Shown here piece after piece: positions 8,582 through 19,218 of a stretch of 64,000 nt of DNA. Each line of letters opens with the position of its first letter. The first letter of the stretch is position 1. The stretch is from Streptomyces sp. ML-6 (GTDB taxonomy: Bacteria; Actinomycetota; Actinomycetes; Streptomycetales; Streptomycetaceae), in assembly GCF_030116705.1 (NCBI RefSeq), contig NZ_JAOTIK010000001.1:1755001-1819000 (forward strand). The letters are read 5' to 3'. The translations under genes were made by a program, and so were the position numbers. A model generated the notes under the pieces. The model searched no databases. It was given only the letters and a program-made list of their open reading frames with translations, and had not been told where the DNA came from.

Positions 8582-9792
8582 TTCAAGAAGTCCGGGACAT
8601 CCAGCTCTTCGGCCTGGGAGTCCTGGTAGGGACGGGCCGAGGGGACCTGCGGCGGGGCGACCGGCGGCAGGTGGCTCTCGCTCACCACCGGCTTGGGCTC
8701 CACCTGGACCGGCGGCTCCTCGCGGAGGGGCACGGAGCCCAGTCCGCCGCTCTGGCGCACCGGCTCGGCGGCGCGGACCGGCGGAGCCTGCTCCTCGCGC
8801 TTGGCGGAGCTCGCGCCCAGGACGTTCTCGCGGCGGGCCGGCGGCTGTCCGCCGTCGAAGCCGGCCGCGATCACGGTGACCCGCACCTCGTCGCCCAGCG
8901 CGTCGTCGATGACCGCGCCGAAGATGATGTTCGCCTCGGGGTGCGCCGCCTCGCTCACCAGCTGGGCGGCCTCGTTGATCTCGAAGAGACCGAGGTCGCT
9001 GCCGCCGGAGATGGAGAGCAGGACACCGCGGGCGCCGTCGATGGACGCCTCCAGGAGCGGCGAGGAGATCGCCATCTCCGCGGCGGCCACCGCGCGGTCG
9101 TCGCCGCGGGCCGAGCCGATGCCCATGAGCGCCGAGCCGGCCTCGGACATGACCGACTTGACGTCGGCGAAGTCGAGGTTGATCAGACCGGGCGTCGTGA
9201 TGAGGTCGGTGATGCCCTGGACACCCGAGAGCAGGACCTGGTCGGCCGACTTGAACGCGTCGAGCACGCTGACCTGGCGGTCCGAGATGGACAGCAGCCG
9301 GTCGTTGGGGATGACGATGAGGGTGTCGACCTCTTCGCGGAGCTCGGCGATGCCGTCCTCCGCCTGGTTCGCACGCCGCCGGCCCTCGAAGGTGAACGGG
9401 CGGGTGACCACGCCGATCGTCAGGGCGCCCAGCGAGCGGGCGATGTTGGCGACGACGGGGGCGCCGCCGGTGCCGGTGCCGCCGCCTTCGCCGGCGGTGA
9501 CGAAGACCATGTCGGCCCCCTTGAGGACCTCCTCGATCTCCTCACGGTGGTCCTCTGCCGCCTTGCGACCGACGGCCGGGTTGGCCCCGGCGCCGAGGCC
9601 GCGGGTGAGTTCGCGGCCGACGTCGAGCTTGACGTCGGCGTCGCTCATCAACAGGGCTTGCGCATCAGTGTTGATCGCGATGAACTCGACGCCCTTGAGA
9701 CCGACCTCGATCATTCGGTTGATGGCATTGACACCACCGCCGCCGACACCGATGACCTTGATGACTGCGAGGTAGTTCTGCGGTGCTGCCAC
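8578..9792 (-). CDS. ftsZ: FtsZ, tubulin-like division GTPase
   Basis: 404 aa from the GTG at 9792 ([12 protein letters not shown]), with GAGAGG about 10 nt upstream. The additional upstream frame is rejected because FtsZ proteins begin at this point. The tubulin signature GGGTGTG is at ~103-109, the T7-loop NLDFAD segment is present, and the C-terminal peptide ELDVPDFLK binds SepF and other partners. FtsZ forms the Z-ring and, in sporulating aerial hyphae, ladders of rings. The upstream region (9793-10069) carries candidate developmental regulator sites. Confidence 0.98.
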   Translation of the reverse strand: MAAPQNYLAVIKVIGVGGGGVNAINRMIEVGLKGVEFIAINTDAQALLMSDADVKLDVGRELTRGLGAGANPAVGRKAAEDHREEIEEVLKGADMVFVTAGEGGGTGTGGAPVVANIARSLGALTIGVVTRPFTFEGRRRANQAEDGIAELREEVDTLIVIPNDRLLSISDRQVSVLDAFKSADQVLLSGVQGITDLITTPGLINLDFADVKSVMSEAGSALMGIGSARGDDRAVAAAEMAISSPLLEASIDGARGVLLSISGGSDLGLFEINEAAQLVSEAAHPEANIIFGAVIDDALGDEVRVTVIAAGFDGGQPPARRENVLGASSAKREEQAPPVRAAEPVRQSGGLGSVPLREEPPVQVEPKPVVSESHLPPVAPPQVPSARPYQDSQAEELDVPDFLK

Positions 9793-10069
9793 GTCGAAGG
9801 CCTCTCGCCTCGAGTTACGTGTCGTCGCTGCGCGCTGTTCCCGCCGCGACGACGGATGCCGATTGGGACGGTCCGAAGTGCCGACCCAAACCCTAACGTT
9901 CAAGTTTAGGGTTACCAGTGTGTCTGCTTCAGGGACTCTTCCGAACAGGACACTAAGTCGACAAGTGGCGCGCGTTCAACGAACACGCCGAACCTCCCGT
10001 TTTTCTTTTCACCCTATGTGATCACCCGTAGCGCTGACCAACCAGGGTGCTGGCCAGGCCAAATGCGCG
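9793..10069 (-). promoter_or_regulatory. ftsZ promoter/regulatory region
   Basis: This 277-nt gap is large for the cluster, which fits separate developmental control of ftsZ. Seen: TCACCCTATGTGA at 10009-10021, one mismatch from the BldD consensus TNACNCWGNGTNA as I recall it; inverted WhiA-like GACAC motifs at 9949-9953 (plus) and 9920-9924 (minus); a perfect dyad AACCCTAA/TTAGGGTT at 9889-9896 and 9906-9913; and an 8-bp hairpin GTCGTCGC/GCGACGAC (9821-9828, 9846-9853) inside the likely 5' UTR. Regulator assignments are inferred. Confidence 0.6.
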
Positions 10070-10864
10070 TCAACTGCCCGACGCGGCAGGGGCCGTGGGC
10101 GCACTCACGTCGAAGTGTCCCGCTTTGGGGGCCGCTTTCATGAGAGCGGTGAGAACTCTCGCCTTCACCGGGCCCCCTTCGGCACTGCCCCAGACCACCG
10201 TGCGCCCCCGGGTGAGTTCCAGGGAGATCGAGTCGTACGAGGTGACCCGCACGACCTCGGTGTCCTCGGCGACGCCCGACGGGAGTTCACCGGCGACCCG
10301 GACCGCCTCCTCCACCAGCCGGTCGCTGCCGAACCGGCGCAGGCTCGCGGACTTCTCGGGCGCCAATTCCAGCAAAGGTACACCGTCGGGCGATTTGTCC
10401 ACCGTCGCGAAGCGCACACCTTCCGCGTCGACTTCGGTGAATTTTGCACCCTTTTTAATCAACAGGACCGGCTGCCGTTCGGCCACTTCGAGACGGATTC
10501 CGTGCGGCCACGACCGCACGACGTCCACCGAGTCGATACGGGGCAGCTCCCGGAGCAGCCGGCCGGCGATGGCGTCGGTGTCGACGGAGACCAGCGGCGC
10601 CCCGACCGGAACCGCCGCGACGGCCTCCACCTCGGCCGGGGCCAGCACGTCGAGACCGGTGGTCGTGACCTGTTCGACCCGGAACCAGGAGGAGCCGTAG
10701 AGCGCCCAGAAAACGCCGGAAGCGAGCAGCAGCGCCAGCACGCCGCTCACGATCAGCGTTCCGCGACTGGGCAGCCGGCGCCCCTCGGGGCGCGTGCGCG
10801 GCGGGCGGGCCGGGGATTCCTCCCGTTGCGCCGTACCGCGCCGGGCGGTTGTCGGTCCGGCCAC
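10070..10864 (-). CDS. ftsQ: FtsQ, divisome membrane protein
   Basis: 264 aa. An Arg/Pro-rich cytoplasmic tail (~1-35) is followed by one transmembrane helix (~36-58), then a POTRA domain beginning FRVEQVTTTGL and a beta domain. FtsQ links the FtsL/DivIC module to the septal synthase FtsW-FtsI. The GTG start at 10864 has a GAGGAG SD. A stretch around 10437-10460 uses AT-rich codons (TTG ATT AAA AAG), uncommon for this genome. Confidence 0.95.
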   Translation of the reverse strand: MAGPTTARRGTAQREESPARPPRTRPEGRRLPSRGTLIVSGVLALLLASGVFWALYGSSWFRVEQVTTTGLDVLAPAEVEAVAAVPVGAPLVSVDTDAIAGRLLRELPRIDSVDVVRSWPHGIRLEVAERQPVLLIKKGAKFTEVDAEGVRFATVDKSPDGVPLLELAPEKSASLRRFGSDRLVEEAVRVAGELPSGVAEDTEVVRVTSYDSISLELTRGRTVVWGSAEGGPVKARVLTALMKAAPKAGHFDVSAPTAPAASGS

Positions 10865-10914
10865 GCTCGCTCCTCACACCGGGTCCGGGGGCACCGCCCC
10901 CGGACCCGTCGGCC

Positions 10915-12009
10915 TCACGCGCCTCGGCGTGCGGCGATCGCCTCGTACACCATGCCGACGAGCAGGTCGTCGGCGTCCCGGCGGCCGAACTCGGCGGCGG
11001 CGCGGGACATCTCGTACAACCGGTGCGGATCCGCGAGCACCGGGAGGACGTTGCCCTGCACCCACTCGGGGGTGAGCGCCGCGTCGTCCACCAGCAGACC
11101 GCCGCCGGCGTTGACCACCGGCTGGGCGTTGAGCCGCTGTTCGCCGTTGCCGATGGGCAGCGGGACGTACGCGGCCGGGAGCCCGACGGCGGAGAGTTCG
11201 GCGACGGTCATCGCGCCGGCGCGGCAGAGCATCATGTCGGCCGCGGCGTACGCGAGATCCATCCGGTCCACGTACGGTACCGGGATGTAGGGCGGCATCC
11301 CGGGCATGTTGTCCACCCGCGGCAGTTCGTTCTTCGGGCCGACCACGTGCAGGACCTGGATCCCGGCGCGCTGCAGCAGCGGGGCGACCCGCTGCACCAC
11401 TTCGTTGAGCCGGCGCGCGCCCTGCGAGCCGCCGGAGACCAGCAGCGTCGGCAGGTTGGGGTCGAGACCGAAGGTGGCGCGCGCCTCGGGGCGGACCCGG
11501 GCGCGGTCCAGGGTGGCGATGGTGCGGCGCAGCGGGATGCCGATGTAGCGGGCGCCGCGCAGCTTGCTGTCGGGCGTGGAGACCGCGACGCCGTGGGCGT
11601 ACCGCGAACCGATCTTGTTGGCCAGGCCGGGGCGGGCGTTGGCCTCGTGGACGACGATCGGCACCCCGGCCCGCTTGGCGGCGAGGTAGCCGGGCAGGGC
11701 GACGTAGCCGCCGAAGCCGACGACGCAGTCCGCCCTGGTGCGCTCCAGGACCTGCTCGGCGGCCTTGATGGTGCCGCGCAGCCGTCCCGGGACGGTGATC
11801 AGTTCCGGGGTGGGCTTGCGGGGCAGTGGCACGGCAGGGATCAGGGCGAGTTCGTACCCCCGCTCGGGTACGAGCCTGGTCTCGAGTCCGCGCTCCGTGC
11901 CCAGGGCAGTGATTCCCACGCTCGGGTCCTGCCTGCGCAGGGCGTCCGCGAGGGCGAGCGCGGGCTCGATGTGGCCGGCGGTCCCCCCACCGGCGAGTAC
12001 GACATGCAC
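10915..12009 (-). CDS. murG: MurG, UDP-GlcNAc:lipid I GlcNAc transferase
   Basis: 364 aa, GT-B glycosyltransferase that makes lipid II at the inner face of the membrane. The N-terminal glycine-rich loop [11 protein letters not shown], the [11 protein letters not shown] motif and the C-terminal UDP-binding region ([27 protein letters not shown]) are complete. The GTG start lies 6 nt after the ftsW stop. Forms the late lipid-cycle block with ftsW and murD. Confidence 0.97.
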   Translation of the reverse strand: MHVVLAGGGTAGHIEPALALADALRRQDPSVGITALGTERGLETRLVPERGYELALIPAVPLPRKPTPELITVPGRLRGTIKAAEQVLERTRADCVVGFGGYVALPGYLAAKRAGVPIVVHEANARPGLANKIGSRYAHGVAVSTPDSKLRGARYIGIPLRRTIATLDRARVRPEARATFGLDPNLPTLLVSGGSQGARRLNEVVQRVAPLLQRAGIQVLHVVGPKNELPRVDNMPGMPPYIPVPYVDRMDLAYAAADMMLCRAGAMTVAELSAVGLPAAYVPLPIGNGEQRLNAQPVVNAGGGLLVDDAALTPEWVQGNVLPVLADPHRLYEMSRAAAEFGRRDADDLLVGMVYEAIAARRGA

Positions 12010-12015
12010 CGAAAT

Positions 12016-13470
12016 TCACCGCTCTCCGGACGGACGCTTCTTGACGCGCCGTCTCATCGTCTTCCATCTCACCCCGGGCCTTCGCACGGCCAGGGCCGCC
12101 TTCGCTGCGGGGTCCTCTCGCGCGAACGCGATCAGCAGCCCGACGGCGAACATGGTCGGCAGCAGGGCCGACCCTCCGTAGGAGAACAGCGGGAGCGGGA
12201 CACCGGCGATCGGCAGCAGGCCGAGCACCGCACCGATGTTGATCACGGCCTGCACCGTGATCCAGGTGGTCACGCCTCCCGCGGCGTACCTCACGAAGGG
12301 GTCCTCCGTGCGTCCGGCCACGCGGATACCCGCATAGCCTAGAGCCGCGAAGAGGGCGAGCACCGACAGCGTCCCCGCCAGCCCCAGTTCCTCCCCGGTG
12401 ATGGCGAAAATGAAGTCGGTGTGCGATTCAGGCAGTTGACCCCATTTTTCCACACTTGCACCGAGTCCGGAACCGAACCATCCGCCGGAGGCCAGAGCAT
12501 AGATGCCGTGCACGGCCTGCCAGCAGGAGTCCCCCGGTCCGGGCTCGGTGGCGCCGATGCAGGCGAGCCGCGACATCCGGTTCGGGCTGGTCCTGATCAG
12601 CACGAAGGCGATGAGCGCGGCGAAACCGAGCACCCCGGCGAAGAGCCGGGTGGGCGCCCCGGCCAGCCAGAGCAGCCCGAAGAGGATCGCGGTGAGGATG
12701 ATCGCGGTGCCCATGTCGCCGCCGAGCATGATCAGCCCGAGGATCATGAAGGCGACCGGCACCAGCGGGACGAGCAGGTGCTTCCACTGCGCCAGCAGGC
12801 GCTTGTCCTGTTTGCGGGCGAGCAGGTCCGCGCCCCACAGGACCAGGGCAAGCTTGCCGAACTCGCTGGGCTGGAGCTGGAAGGGACCGCCCAGGTAGAG
12901 CCAGTTCTGGTTGCCGTTGACCGACATCCCTATCCCCGGCACCTGGACCAGCACCATCAGGAAGACGGTTCCCATGAGCAACGGGTAGGCGAGCGCCCGG
13001 TGGAGCTTGCCGGGCATCCGGGCGGCGAGCGCCATCAGCCCGGCGCCGATGACGGCGGCGAGGAACTGCTTGCGGAAGAAGTAGGTGCTCGGCTTGTCGA
13101 GTTCCAGGGCCTTGATCATCGAGGCGGAGTAGACCATCACCAGGCCGAGCACGGTGATCAGCAGGCCCGCGCCCAGGATCAGGTAGTAAGCGGTCAGGGG
13201 GCGGTCCCAGGCCCTGCGCACCCGCTCGTACATCCGGCGTGCGCCGCCGCCGCGCGGGGAGCGCGAGCCGCCGGTGGGACCTCCCTTGGAGCGGGGGGCC
13301 GCGGGGCGGCGGGCGCCGGTGGCCGACCGGACCCGCAGCGCGGTGCCCAGCGGCACCGGGGCGCCCGTGCCCGCCCCCGCGAGCAGGCCCGGGGGGAACG
13401 CCCGGCTGATCGGCGCGGTGGCCCGTGAGCGGTGCCCACAGGCCGCGGCGGAGCTCTCTTCGGCCGGCAT
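12016..13470 (-). CDS. ftsW: FtsW, SEDS-family septal peptidoglycan polymerase
   Basis: 484 aa from the ATG at 13470. This start is preferred over an in-frame GTG 18 nt upstream because GGAGGGG lies at ideal spacing (13480-13486) before the ATG. A basic/Pro-rich N-terminal tail (~1-95) precedes about ten transmembrane helices typical of SEDS proteins. Conserved QPSEFGKLALVLW, GGDMGTA and LPLFSYGGSALL segments are present. FtsW polymerises glycan strands from lipid II together with FtsI. In Streptomyces it is needed for sporulation septation. The gap to murD (13471-13580) is GC-rich with small dyads only. Confidence 0.96.
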   Translation of the reverse strand: MPAEESSAAACGHRSRATAPISRAFPPGLLAGAGTGAPVPLGTALRVRSATGARRPAAPRSKGGPTGGSRSPRGGGARRMYERVRRAWDRPLTAYYLILGAGLLITVLGLVMVYSASMIKALELDKPSTYFFRKQFLAAVIGAGLMALAARMPGKLHRALAYPLLMGTVFLMVLVQVPGIGMSVNGNQNWLYLGGPFQLQPSEFGKLALVLWGADLLARKQDKRLLAQWKHLLVPLVPVAFMILGLIMLGGDMGTAIILTAILFGLLWLAGAPTRLFAGVLGFAALIAFVLIRTSPNRMSRLACIGATEPGPGDSCWQAVHGIYALASGGWFGSGLGASVEKWGQLPESHTDFIFAITGEELGLAGTLSVLALFAALGYAGIRVAGRTEDPFVRYAAGGVTTWITVQAVINIGAVLGLLPIAGVPLPLFSYGGSALLPTMFAVGLLIAFAREDPAAKAALAVRRPGVRWKTMRRRVKKRPSGER

Positions 13471-13580
13471 TGTCGCTGTCCCCTCCACTGCTCGTGCCCG
13501 GGGCCGCCGCCGGGCCCGGGGCCCGCGGCGACGGCCCGCCGCCGGTCGTCCGGGACAGTACGGCGCGGGGACCGGACCCG

Positions 13581-15014
13581 TCAGGCGCTCTCGGCGGCGA
13601 GCGCGCGGACCGCGTCCGCGAACGCCTCGCCCCGCTTGTTGTAGTTGACGAACATGTCCATCGAGGCACAGGCCGGGGCCATCAGCACGGTGTCCCCCGG
13701 GCGGGCGAGCCGTGCCGCCTCCCGGACCGCCTCGGACATCGCCCCAGTGTCGGTCCGGTCGAGGTCGACCACCGGGACCTCGGGGGCGTGTCGCGCGAGG
13801 GCTTCACGGATCAGCTCCCGGTCCCGGCCGATCAGGACGGCGCCGCGGAGCCGGCCGGCGGCCGCGGTCACCAGTTCGTCGAAGGTCGCGCCCTTGGCGA
13901 GGCCCCCGGCGATCCAGACGATCGGGTCGTAGGCCGCGAGCGAGGCCTCGGCGGCGTGGGTGTTGGTGGCCTTGGAGTCGTCGACGTAGGCCACCCCGGC
14001 GATGTCCGCGACGTGTTCGATGCGGTGCGGGTCGGGGCGGAAGGCCCGCAGCCCGTCGCGTACGGCCGCGGGCTCGACGCCGAAGGCACGGGCCAGGGCC
14101 GCGGCCGCCAGGGCGTTGGCGATGTTGTGCGGGGCCGGCGGGTCGATGTCCCCGATCTCGGCGAGTTCCTGGGCCTGCTTCTGCCGGTTCGCCACGAAGG
14201 CGCGGTCGACGAGGATGCCGTCGACGACGCCGAGCTGGGAGGGGCCGGGCGTGCCCAGGGTGAAGCCGATGGCCCGGCAGCCCTCCTCCACGTCGGCCTC
14301 GCGGACCAGGTCCTCGGTGGCCGGGTCGGCAGCGTTGTACACGCAGGCGACCCGGTTGCCCTCGTAGACCCGGCCCTTGTCGGCGGCGTAGGCCGCCATG
14401 GAGCCGTGCCAGTCGAGGTGGTCCGGGGCCAGGTTGAGGACGGCCGCGGAGTGGGCGCGCAGCGAGGGCGCCCAGTGCAGCTGGTAGCTGGACAGCTCGA
14501 CGGCGAGCACGTCGTACTCCTGGTCGCCGACCACGGCGTCCAGGAGCGAGACGCCGATGTTGCCCACGGCGGCGGTGCGCAGCCCGGCCGCCTCCAGGAT
14601 CGAGGCGAGCATCCGCACGGTCGTGGTCTTGCCGTTGGTGCCGGTGACCGCCAGCCACGGGGCCGCGTCGGGGCCGCGCAGCCGCCAGGCGAGTTCGACG
14701 TCGCCCCAGACCGGGACGCCCGCCTCGGCGGCTGCCGCGAAGAGCGGTTTGTCGGGCTTCCAGCCCGGCGCGGTGACGACGAGCTCGGTGGACTCGGGCA
14801 GGGTCGCCCCGTCGCCGAGGCGCACGGCGATGCCCTGCGCCTCCAGCTCCGCGGCCTGCGTCCGGGAACGCTCGTCGTCCCCGTCGTTGACCACCGTGAC
14901 GACGGCCCCGAGGCCGTGCAGCACCTTGGCCGCCGGGATTCCGGAGACCCCGAGTCCCGCGACGGTGACGCGCTTGCCCTGCCAGTCCGGGTTGCTCACT
15001 TCTCGGCTGCCCAT
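13581..15014 (-). CDS. murD: MurD, UDP-MurNAc-L-Ala:D-Glu ligase
   Basis: 477 aa using the ATG at 15014 (MGSREV), which overlaps mraY by 19 nt. A GTG at 14999 overlapping the mraY stop as GTGA is a possible alternative giving 472 aa. The Mur-ligase ATP motif GTNGKTTT, the central [10 protein letters not shown] and the C-terminal DDSKATN are intact. It adds D-glutamate, the second residue of the stem peptide, in the cytoplasm. The frame stays open far upstream inside mraY, but that part is only an overlapping frame. Confidence 0.96.
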   Translation of the reverse strand: MGSREVSNPDWQGKRVTVAGLGVSGIPAAKVLHGLGAVVTVVNDGDDERSRTQAAELEAQGIAVRLGDGATLPESTELVVTAPGWKPDKPLFAAAAEAGVPVWGDVELAWRLRGPDAAPWLAVTGTNGKTTTVRMLASILEAAGLRTAAVGNIGVSLLDAVVGDQEYDVLAVELSSYQLHWAPSLRAHSAAVLNLAPDHLDWHGSMAAYAADKGRVYEGNRVACVYNAADPATEDLVREADVEEGCRAIGFTLGTPGPSQLGVVDGILVDRAFVANRQKQAQELAEIGDIDPPAPHNIANALAAAALARAFGVEPAAVRDGLRAFRPDPHRIEHVADIAGVAYVDDSKATNTHAAEASLAAYDPIVWIAGGLAKGATFDELVTAAAGRLRGAVLIGRDRELIREALARHAPEVPVVDLDRTDTGAMSEAVREAARLARPGDTVLMAPACASMDMFVNYNKRGEAFADAVRALAAESA

Positions 15015-16066
15015 CCTGCGTAGAAGAGACCGAGTCCGACGATCACGCACATGCCCTGGATGATCCAGAAGCGGACCACGACAAGGACTTCGGACCACCC
15101 CTTGAGTTCGAAGTGGTGCTGGAGCGGTGCCATCCGGAAGACCCGCTTGCCGGTCATCTTGAAGGAACCGACCTGGATGACCACGGACATGGTGATCATC
15201 ACGAAGAGGCCGCCGAGGATGGCCAGCAGGAACTCGGTGCGGGAGCAGATCGCCAGACCGGCGAGCGCGCCGCCGAGGGCGAGCGAACCGGTGTCGCCCA
15301 TGAAGATCTTGGCGGGCGAGGTGTTCCACCACAGGAAGCCGAAGCAGGCGCCCATCAGCGCGGAGGCGACGACGGCGAGGTCGAGCGGGTCCCGCACCTG
15401 GAAGCAGGCGTTGGGGTTGGTCAGGGTCTCCGCGTTGGCGCAGGACTCCTGGAACTGCCACAGCCCGATGAAGGTGTACGCGCCGAAGACCATCACCGAG
15501 GCGCCGGTGGCCAGGCCGTCCAGACCGTCGGTCAGGTTCACGCCGTTGGACATGGCGAGGATCATGAACAGCGCCCAGACGACGAACAGCACCGGGCCGA
15601 TCGACCAGCCGAAGTCCGTGACGAACGAGAGCCTGTCGGAGGCCGGGGTGTTGCCGCGGGAGTCGGCGAACTGGAGCGAGAGCACCGCGAAGGCGACGCC
15701 CACGATCAGCTGGCCCGCCATCTTCGCCTTGGCCCGCAGGCCCAGCGAACGCTGCTTGACGATCTTGATGTAGTCGTCGAGGAAGCCGACGAGGCCCATG
15801 CCCGCCATCAGGAAGAGCACCAGCACGCCGGAGAATCGCATCTCCTCGCCGGTGATCAGCTTCGCCGCGATGTACGCGATGATCGTCGCCAGGATGAAGG
15901 CGATGCCGCCCATGGTGGGCGTGCCCTTCTTCGACCCGTGGGTGCGCGGGCCGTCGTCCCGGATGAACTGGCCGTATCCCTTGCGGGCCAGCAGCTTGAT
16001 CAGCAGCGGAGTTCCGACCAGGGTCAGGAAGAGCCCGATGGCCCCCGCGAACAGGATCTGCCTCAT
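14996..16066 (-). CDS. mraY: MraY, phospho-MurNAc-pentapeptide translocase
   Basis: 356 aa, ten-helix membrane enzyme that transfers phospho-MurNAc-pentapeptide to undecaprenyl phosphate, giving lipid I. The catalytic/Mg-binding motifs are visible: DDYIKI (~res 100), [13 protein letters not shown] and the [10 protein letters not shown] loop. The ATG overlaps the murF stop (ATGA), so the two are translationally coupled. Confidence 0.97.
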   Translation of the reverse strand: MRQILFAGAIGLFLTLVGTPLLIKLLARKGYGQFIRDDGPRTHGSKKGTPTMGGIAFILATIIAYIAAKLITGEEMRFSGVLVLFLMAGMGLVGFLDDYIKIVKQRSLGLRAKAKMAGQLIVGVAFAVLSLQFADSRGNTPASDRLSFVTDFGWSIGPVLFVVWALFMILAMSNGVNLTDGLDGLATGASVMVFGAYTFIGLWQFQESCANAETLTNPNACFQVRDPLDLAVVASALMGACFGFLWWNTSPAKIFMGDTGSLALGGALAGLAICSRTEFLLAILGGLFVMITMSVVIQVGSFKMTGKRVFRMAPLQHHFELKGWSEVLVVVRFWIIQGMCVIVGLGLFYAGWAAEK

Positions 16067-17469
16067 CGGCCCGCGACCTCGCCCTCGGACGCGTTGCCCA
16101 GCAGTGCCATGGCGACCTGCTCCAGGCCGACCGACCGGGACGCCTTCACCAGCACGACGTCTCCCGGGCGCAGTTCACTGCGCAACAGGTCGACCGCGGC
16201 CTGTGCGTCGGACACGTGCACCGACTCCTCACCCCACGAACCCTCGTTGTATGCGCCCAGTTGCAGCCAGGAGGCTTCTCTCCCCCCGACGGCGACGAGC
16301 TTGCTGACGTTGAGCCGGACGGCGAGCCGTCCGACCGCGTCGTGCTCGGCGAGCGAGGCGTCGCCGAGCTCGGCCATCTGGCCGAGCACCGCCCACGTAC
16401 GCCGGCCCTTTCCCATGGCGACCAGCGCGCGCAGCGCGGCTTTCATGGATTCGGGGTTCGCGTTGTAGGCGTCATTGACGAACGTCACGCCGTCCGGACG
16501 CTCGGTGACCTCCATGCGCCAGCGGGAGAGGGTGCCCGCCTCGGAGAGCCCTTGGGCGATCTCGTCTGCGGACAGGCCCAACTCATGGGCGACGGCGGCC
16601 GCGGCGAGCGCGTTCGACACGTGGTGCTCACCGTACAGGCGCATGGTCACGTCGCTGCACCCGGTGGGTGTGTGGAGCTTGAAAGCGGGGCGTCCGTCGT
16701 CGGTGAGACGGACGTTCTCTCCCCTTACGTCCGCTTCCGCGGCTTCGCCGAAGAGCAGCACCCGGGCCCTGGTGCGGGAGGACATGGCGCGTACGAGCGG
16801 GTCGTCGGCGTTGAGCACGGCGGTGCCGTCCTCGGGCAGCGACTCGACCATCTCGCCCTTGGCCTGCGCGATCTGCTCCCGGCCGCCGAACTCGCCGATG
16901 TGGGCGGTGCCGACGTTGAGGACGAGGCCGATCCGGGGCGGGACGAGGCCGGTGAGGTAACGGATGTCGCCGATGTAGCGCGCGCCCATCTCGAGGACGA
17001 GGTGGCGGGTGTCCTCGGTGGCGCGCAGGGCGGTGAGCGGCAGGCCGATCTCGTTGTTGAGGTTGCCCGCCGGGTAGACGGTGGGCCCCTTGCGCTCGAG
17101 GAGCTGGGCGATGAGGTCCTTGGTGGAGGTCTTGCCGGCGGAGCCGGTGAGTGCGACGACGGTGGTGCCGAGGCGGTCCACGACGGCCCTGGCGAGCGCG
17201 CCGAGCGCCGCCACGACGTCGTCGACGACGATCGCCGGAACGCCGACGGGGCGGGTGGCCAGCACCGCTGCCGCGCCCGCCTCGACGGCGCGCTGCGCGT
17301 AGTCGTGGCCGTCGACCCGCTCGCCGGCGAAGGCGGCGAACAGGCTGCCGTGCTTCACCTCCCGGGAGTCGATGACGACCGGTCCGCTGACGGTTGCTGC
17401 CTGATCGGGTATGTCGTGCGACTGCCCGCCGACGATTTCGGCGATCTCGGCGAGGGAAAGGGCGATCAC
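16063..17469 (-). CDS. murF: MurF, UDP-MurNAc-tripeptide:D-Ala-D-Ala ligase
   Basis: 468 aa from the GTG at 17469 ([15 protein letters not shown]), with AGGGA about 10 nt upstream. The longer open frame reaching back into murE is rejected. Mur-ligase ATP motif [10 protein letters not shown], central [10 protein letters not shown]. It completes the UDP-MurNAc-pentapeptide. Only 4 nt separate it from murE and 4 nt overlap mraY, which indicates one polycistronic unit. Confidence 0.96.
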   Translation of the reverse strand: MIALSLAEIAEIVGGQSHDIPDQAATVSGPVVIDSREVKHGSLFAAFAGERVDGHDYAQRAVEAGAAAVLATRPVGVPAIVVDDVVAALGALARAVVDRLGTTVVALTGSAGKTSTKDLIAQLLERKGPTVYPAGNLNNEIGLPLTALRATEDTRHLVLEMGARYIGDIRYLTGLVPPRIGLVLNVGTAHIGEFGGREQIAQAKGEMVESLPEDGTAVLNADDPLVRAMSSRTRARVLLFGEAAEADVRGENVRLTDDGRPAFKLHTPTGCSDVTMRLYGEHHVSNALAAAAVAHELGLSADEIAQGLSEAGTLSRWRMEVTERPDGVTFVNDAYNANPESMKAALRALVAMGKGRRTWAVLGQMAELGDASLAEHDAVGRLAVRLNVSKLVAVGGREASWLQLGAYNEGSWGEESVHVSDAQAAVDLLRSELRPGDVVLVKASRSVGLEQVAMALLGNASEGEVAGR

Positions 17470-17473
17470 TTGG

Positions 17474-19099
17474 TCATCCCTGACTGTTGTTCTCGTGGGT
17501 GTGGGCGCGGGGGTCGGCGTCCGTGGTGCTCGCGTGCCCCAGGGAGCGGTCGATGGCCGCGCGCAGGACCACGCGGTCGTCGAAGGGGCGTACGACGCCG
17601 TGGATGTCCTGGCCCTGCTCGTGGCCCTTGCCGGCGACCAGCACGGTGTCACCGGGTTCGGCACGGGCGACCGCGGCGGCGATGGCCGCGGCCCGGTCGG
17701 CGTCGACCAGGACGTCGCCCCGCTCGTGGACGGGGACCTCGGCGGCGCCCGCGAGCATGGCGGCCAGGATTCCGAGGGGGTCCTCGGAACGGGGGTTGTC
17801 GGAGGTCAGCACGGCGGTGTCGGCGAGGCGGGCCGCGGCGGCGCCCATCGGGCCGCGCTTGGTCGTGTCGCGGTCGCCGCCGCAGCCGAGGACGATGTGG
17901 AGCCGGCCCTCGGTGACCTTGCGCAGGGAGCGCAGGACGGATTCGACGGCGTCGGTCTTGTGCGCGTAGTCGACGACCGCCAGGTAGGGCTGTCCGGCGT
18001 CCACCCGCTCCAGCCGGCCGGGGACGCCGGGGACGGCCGCGACGCCGTCGGCCGCGGTCTGCGGGTCGATGCCCGCGACGGCGAGGGTGACGATCGCGGC
18101 GAGGGTGTTGGCTACGTTGAACGGGCCGGGCAGCGGGGCCCTGGCCGTGATCCGTTCGTCCTTGGGGCCGACGACGGTGAAGGTGGAGCCCAGCGGGCCC
18201 ACCTCGACCTCCTCGGCCCGCCAGTCGGCGTCCGGGTGGCCCTCGGCGGAGAAGGTGACGACCGGGACGGACGCCTCGGTGACCAGCCTGCGGCCGTACG
18301 CGTCGTCGAAGTTGACGACGCCCTGCCGGCTGCGCCCGGGTGTGAAGAGCCGTGCCTTGGCCTGGAAGTAGTCCTCCATCCCGGAGTGGAACTCCATGTG
18401 CTCCGGGCTGAGGTTGTTGAAGACCGCGACGTCGAAGACGCAGCCGTCGACCCGGCCGAGCACCAGGGCGTGGCTGGAGACCTCCATGGTCACCGAGTCG
18501 ACGCCCCGCTCGCGCATGACGGCGAACAGGGCCTGCAGGTCGGTGGCCTCGGGGGTGGTGCGCTCGGACTTGATGCGCTCGTCGCCGATCCGCATCTCGA
18601 CGGTGCCGATCAGTCCGGTGGCATGGCCCGCGCCGCGGAAGCCGCCCTCGACGAGGTACGCGGTGGTGGTCTTGCCGGACGTCCCGGTGATCCCGATCTG
18701 GAGGAGGCCGGCGCCGGGGCGTCCGTAGATCTCGGCGGCGAGTTCGCCCATCCGGCCGCGCGGGTCCTCGGTGACCAGCACCGGCAGTCCGGTGGCGGCG
18801 GCACGTTCGGCGCCCGTCGGGTCGGTGAGGATCGCCGTCGCGCCGAGGCCGGCCGCCTGGGCCGCGAAGTCGGCGCCGTGGAGGCGGGCGCCCGGCAGGG
18901 CCGCGTACACATCACCGGGGCGCACCGCCCGCGAGTCGTGGGTGATGCCGGTGACCTCGCCGGTCCCCGGCGGTTCGACTCCCAGCCGGGCCGCCAGTTC
19001 GCCGAGCGGCGTCGGTCCGATCCGGTCCGGACGGGGCGCTCCCGGGTATTGCGCGGGCGCGGCCTTCTGGGTGGTTTGGAACTGATCAGCGTGGGGCAC
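17474..19099 (-). CDS. murE: MurE, UDP-MurNAc-dipeptide:diaminopimelate ligase
   Basis: 541 aa from the GTG at 19099 (VPHADQF); this start has no strong SD and is the weakest start in the cluster. ATP motif GTSGKTTT, SSHAL and the diaminopimelate-specificity motif DNPRSEDP are present. Streptomyces walls contain LL-diaminopimelate, so LL-DAP is the expected third residue added. About 30 extra residues precede the usual MurE N-terminus. The open frame continues into ftsI territory, but that is a shadow. Confidence 0.95.
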   Translation of the reverse strand: MPHADQFQTTQKAAPAQYPGAPRPDRIGPTPLGELAARLGVEPPGTGEVTGITHDSRAVRPGDVYAALPGARLHGADFAAQAAGLGATAILTDPTGAERAAATGLPVLVTEDPRGRMGELAAEIYGRPGAGLLQIGITGTSGKTTTAYLVEGGFRGAGHATGLIGTVEMRIGDERIKSERTTPEATDLQALFAVMRERGVDSVTMEVSSHALVLGRVDGCVFDVAVFNNLSPEHMEFHSGMEDYFQAKARLFTPGRSRQGVVNFDDAYGRRLVTEASVPVVTFSAEGHPDADWRAEEVEVGPLGSTFTVVGPKDERITARAPLPGPFNVANTLAAIVTLAVAGIDPQTAADGVAAVPGVPGRLERVDAGQPYLAVVDYAHKTDAVESVLRSLRKVTEGRLHIVLGCGGDRDTTKRGPMGAAAARLADTAVLTSDNPRSEDPLGILAAMLAGAAEVPVHERGDVLVDADRAAAIAAAVARAEPGDTVLVAGKGHEQGQDIHGVVRPFDDRVVLRAAIDRSLGHASTTDADPRAHTHENNSQG

Positions 19100-19218
19100 G
19101 GCGGTGAGCGTACCGGGCGCACCCGGCCTCTCGCGAAGTGAGGGGCCGGGGTTTTGGCGGTTCCGGTTCTGGTTCCCGGGTTCGGGCGTGATGGTTGTCA
19201 CTGCTTGGTTCCCCGGGT

